In this document: positions 61,767 through 64,000 of the stretch, one piece after another
Position numbering within the stretch: position 1 is the first letter of the stretch
Layout of the letters: each line of letters opens with the position of its first letter
DNA from: Niastella populi
Lineage (GTDB): Bacteria; Bacteroidota; Bacteroidia; Chitinophagales; Chitinophagaceae
Reading direction: 5' to 3'
Assembly: GCF_002078015.1 (NCBI RefSeq)
Contig: NZ_LWBP01000203.1
Location: 21,158-85,157 of the forward strand
DNA: 64,000 nucleotides
Program-made: the position numbers and the translations under genes
The notes under the pieces: model-generated
What the model was told of the DNA's origin: nothing
The model's database searches: none
What the model saw: the letters and a program-made list of their open reading frames with translations, nothing else

Positions 61767-63009
61767 GTATCGGTTCTGCACCGCCGCTTGTCATCCACGG
61801 CAAATTGAATTTATGGAACTCAATCGAGCGATGGCTGTTACCGCTGTCGCCGGTATTCTCATTTATTTCAATAAGCGCGCCGATGGTGTAGTCGGCTGTT
61901 TTCACCATGCTTGAATAACCACCCTTGCCTTGTGCAAAAGCCTCACTGTCGGTTAACCAGTCATATATCTTACGGCTGATGGGCCAGGTTACCCCGCCAT
62001 CATAACTAATGCGCACGCGCATTTTACAGCGTGTTTCCGTGCTGGCCGAATTCAATACCATAATACGGTCGGGTGAACCGGTATACCGTACTATTGAACC
62101 CTGGCAGGCAGGGTCGAGCAATACATTGTCGGGGGCAAAAGCGCTGAAGCTGCCGGTAAGTGTGCCCCGTGATACATGCCGGCGTTTGGCATTAGCCCAA
62201 ACCGTACTGGTAGCACGGTCGTTGCGCATAAGCCGGCCATCGTTCAGTTCTACAATGGCGCCTTCGCTGGTTCCGCCGGGTATCAGTTTGTATTGCCAGG
62301 TAGCGCCATGATCGGTGCTATAGATATTTCTGCCCTGTGCGGGAATGACCAGGGTGCCGTTGCTGGTTTGAATGCCAACACCGGGCCCGATGGCGTCCCA
62401 GGTATAATTGGGCGGCAGCAGCGTACTGGTCATATCGGTTGGGGTAGAAAAAGTAAGTCCGTCATTATCGCTGTAGGAATAATATACTTTTCGATCGCCC
62501 CAGGTATCTATTTTGTCGTAACCATCGGTACCGCCAATATTCTTGGTGGCGGAGTTCCAGTTCATAAATACCCAAATGCGGCCGGTATTGCGGTCAACCA
62601 CGGCCGTGGGGTTACCCCAGGTGCCCTGGCCTGCGCCCACTACTTCCAGCATCGACGACCACGTAGATCCATTGTCGGTGCTTCGTTTGTATTCTACATT
62701 GATATTGCCATGGTCTTTGTTCATGCTCATACGCCCTTCTACAAAAGCAAGCAGCGTATTGGCATTGGTGCGAACGATGGAAGGAATACGGAAGGAATGG
62801 TAGCCATCGCTGCCGCCATCGAAGATCTTTACATACGTGTGGGTTTGTGTGGCTTCCGTAACAGGCTGCCGTTCTTCATTGGTGGATGCCGGCTGATCGG
62901 CGGTTCCTTTTTTGCAGGCCGTAGCTGATAAAAGTACAAAGGCAGCCAGTGTAATAAGGCCGTGTGATCTGTTGGCGCATGTTGCGCCCCGGGATGTTGT
63001 TTGTTTCAT
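61762..63009 (-). CDS. Exo-alpha-sialidase lipoprotein (GH33)
   Basis: 415 aa. The signal peptide ends in LLSATAC (Cys32), so the enzyme is lipid-anchored. The sialidase RIP motif FRIPSIV (Arg74) starts the six-bladed propeller, and four Asp-boxes are seen: STDNGSTW, SDNDGLTF, STDHGATW and SYDGGVTW. FVEGRMSMNKDHG carries a catalytic acid region. It releases terminal sialic acid or related nonulosonates from glycans. It is not linked to a sialic-acid uptake operon here, so its substrate is uncertain. Confidence 0.9.
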   Translation of the reverse strand: MKQTTSRGATCANRSHGLITLAAFVLLSATACKKGTADQPASTNEERQPVTEATQTHTYVKIFDGGSDGYHSFRIPSIVRTNANTLLAFVEGRMSMNKDHGNINVEYKRSTDNGSTWSSMLEVVGAGQGTWGNPTAVVDRNTGRIWVFMNWNSATKNIGGTDGYDKIDTWGDRKVYYSYSDNDGLTFSTPTDMTSTLLPPNYTWDAIGPGVGIQTSNGTLVIPAQGRNIYSTDHGATWQYKLIPGGTSEGAIVELNDGRLMRNDRATSTVWANAKRRHVSRGTLTGSFSAFAPDNVLLDPACQGSIVRYTGSPDRIMVLNSASTETRCKMRVRISYDGGVTWPISRKIYDWLTDSEAFAQGKGGYSSMVKTADYTIGALIEINENTGDSGNSHRSIEFHKFNLPWMTSGGAEPIP

Positions 63010-63149
63010 TTGTTAGGTTTTAATGTTATGAAGCATATGTGTCCGGCGTTCCCGGCGAACAAACCGAACACATGTTTAATGAACATAGCTTCCTTTGAAA
63101 CAAACCGGTTAAAAGAGCACTGGTGAATCCCTTATATCGGTTGTTTGCC

Positions 63150-63372
63150 CTGCCGCCGCCAACCGGCGGCGGACGGAAAATGAGAAATGAAAAATTAAAA
63201 ATGAATAATAAGAAAGGGAATACAGAAAACAGATGAATATTAAACTCCCAATATCGAATGCTGAAATTTAGGAACGCCTGTTGGGTTTTAAGCTGTATTT
63301 CTGTATTCGCCTTAGGCTTTAAGCTTTCGGCCTTAGGCTGTATTTGCTTGCAGCTTGCAGCTTGCAGCGGTT
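63150..63372. repeat. GC-rich palindrome, family J and CTTGCAG heptamers between sialidase and M23 genes
   Basis: 63151-63171 holds an 8-bp stem CCGCCGCC/GGCGGCGG. 63181-63265 has AAATGAG-AAATGAA and AATATCGAATGC words (family J, inverted). 63303-63340 repeats CTTAGGCT and AAGCTTT words, and 63350-63369 reads CTTGCAG-CTTGCAG-CGG. It covers most of the 371-bp gap; no gene is seen. Confidence 0.65.
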
Positions 63373-63380
63373 TTCCCCAA

Positions 63381-63932
63381 CTACCATGTAGGCTTCCTTA
63401 CCTGTCCGTATCCACCACCTTTCGGCCTGTCTTCAAAATGCAGGTGTGGGCCGGTAACATTACCGGTAGCGCCTACTTCACCTATTTTTTGTCCGGCCAC
63501 TACTTTGGTTCCCGTGCTTACAGAGCGAACCGAAAGATGGCAATACACATAATCGCGGCCATTGGTGGCGCGCAAACCGATCCAGCGGCCGTAGGCGCCG
63601 CCGTTATTGTTCGACCATACAATGGTGCCACCCAGCACGGCTACTACTTTGGCGCCGGTAGGTGCGGCATAATCATCGCCGGTATGGTAACCTGCCGCAT
63701 ACCGTGGATTTTTTATGCCATAGGGATAGGTTACCGTATAACCGGGAACCGGTGACGCTACCCGGGCTGCTGCTGCGGCGGTTGCTTCTTCTACGGGTGC
63801 GGTAACCGGTGTTTGTTCCGGTTCTGAATCATTGGCGCCCGGTGTGGTTGTTGAATTCTCTGCTTTGTTACAAGAGAGTACTGCTAATAATAACAGACCT
63901 GAAAACAGTTTGCCTGTGGTGTTTCTTTTCAT
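63381..63932 (-). CDS. M23-family peptidase lipoprotein
   Basis: 183 aa. The signal peptide ends in LLAVLSC (Cys21). An acidic, Thr/Ala/Pro-rich linker follows to about residue 60. The LytM/M23 domain shows the zinc ligands: His83 and Asp87 in HTGDDYAAP and His165 in GPHLHFE, with His132 in YCHLS. Such enzymes cut or remodel peptidoglycan cross-bridges in the periplasm. The domain is compact and appears complete. Nothing is seen in 63933-64000 beyond the upstream region of this gene. Confidence 0.9.
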   Translation of the reverse strand: MKRNTTGKLFSGLLLLAVLSCNKAENSTTTPGANDSEPEQTPVTAPVEEATAAAAARVASPVPGYTVTYPYGIKNPRYAAGYHTGDDYAAPTGAKVVAVLGGTIVWSNNNGGAYGRWIGLRATNGRDYVYCHLSVRSVSTGTKVVAGQKIGEVGATGNVTGPHLHFEDRPKGGGYGQVRKPTW

Positions 63933-64000
63933 AGTTGTTTGTTTAGTTTATTTTGATTTTAGAGACCTCCTCGCTATTTCACTATTAATAATTTTTTGCT

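Overview
The window looks like a chromosomal segment of a Bacteroidota species, most likely family Chitinophagaceae (Niastella/Chitinophaga-like). The evidence is a SusC/SusD pair, several type IX secretion C-terminal sorting domains, Reg_prop/Y_Y_Y sensor kinases, a CcmB-CcmC-CcmD set, DUF2339 and short 5' leaders with the Bacteroidota -7 box TAnnTTTG in place of Shine-Dalgarno sites. No phage, plasmid, CRISPR array or complete insertion sequence was seen. Genus is inference; only the sequence was read.

Layout. 0-17 kb: a partial lipoprotein, a secreted esterase, aspartate kinase with a structured leader, an Ldh2-type dehydrogenase, a Tat-exported Gfo/Idh/MocA oxidoreductase, an L,D-transpeptidase-like protein, SSB, an M14 peptidase, MnmA, a lipoprotein plus secreted subtilisin, and an RNA m5C methyltransferase. 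17-29 kb: a propeller sensor kinase with its NarL-type regulator, the 2-oxoglutarate dehydrogenase genes sucA-sucB, rpsT, a second M14 peptidase and AMP nucleosidase. 29-39 kb: an HsdR-N-like nuclease-fold protein, DUF2339, a 5'-truncated UvrD-like helicase remnant, glutamate dehydrogenase, ccmBCD, thymidine kinase, a conserved unknown and Kdo transferase. 39-46 kb: a nucleotide-sugar operon (aminotransferase, UDP-glucose dehydrogenase, UDP-glucuronate decarboxylase, rfbB, rfbC, rfbD) that would supply surface polysaccharide precursors; rfbA is not in the window. 46-64 kb: a giant FN3-like repeat protein with a sorting domain, an ECF sigma/membrane protein/Spy-like operon, tRNA-Gln(CUG), SusD/SusC, a GNAT acetyltransferase, a PAS sensor kinase next to the Fe-S repair protein RIC, a GH33 sialidase lipoprotein and an M23 peptidase lipoprotein.

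The most unusual feature is the noncoding DNA. Most gaps between genes are filled by short arrays of degenerate 7-bp or 8-bp words. At least a dozen word families occur, several of them at two to five separate loci. Many loci consist of two inverted arms around a 20-100 bp core, and several arrays start inside the last codons of a gene and supply its stop codon. One composite of two of these families appears to sit in frame inside the Kdo transferase gene and would add about 62 residues to it; a shorter heptamer run lies in rfbD. A separate locus (4584-4826) holds a 103-bp tandem duplication of GC-rich hairpins. I know of no description of this in Bacteroidota; the closest named analogues are the heptameric STRR repeats of heterocystous cyanobacteria and the in-frame palindromic elements of Rickettsia.
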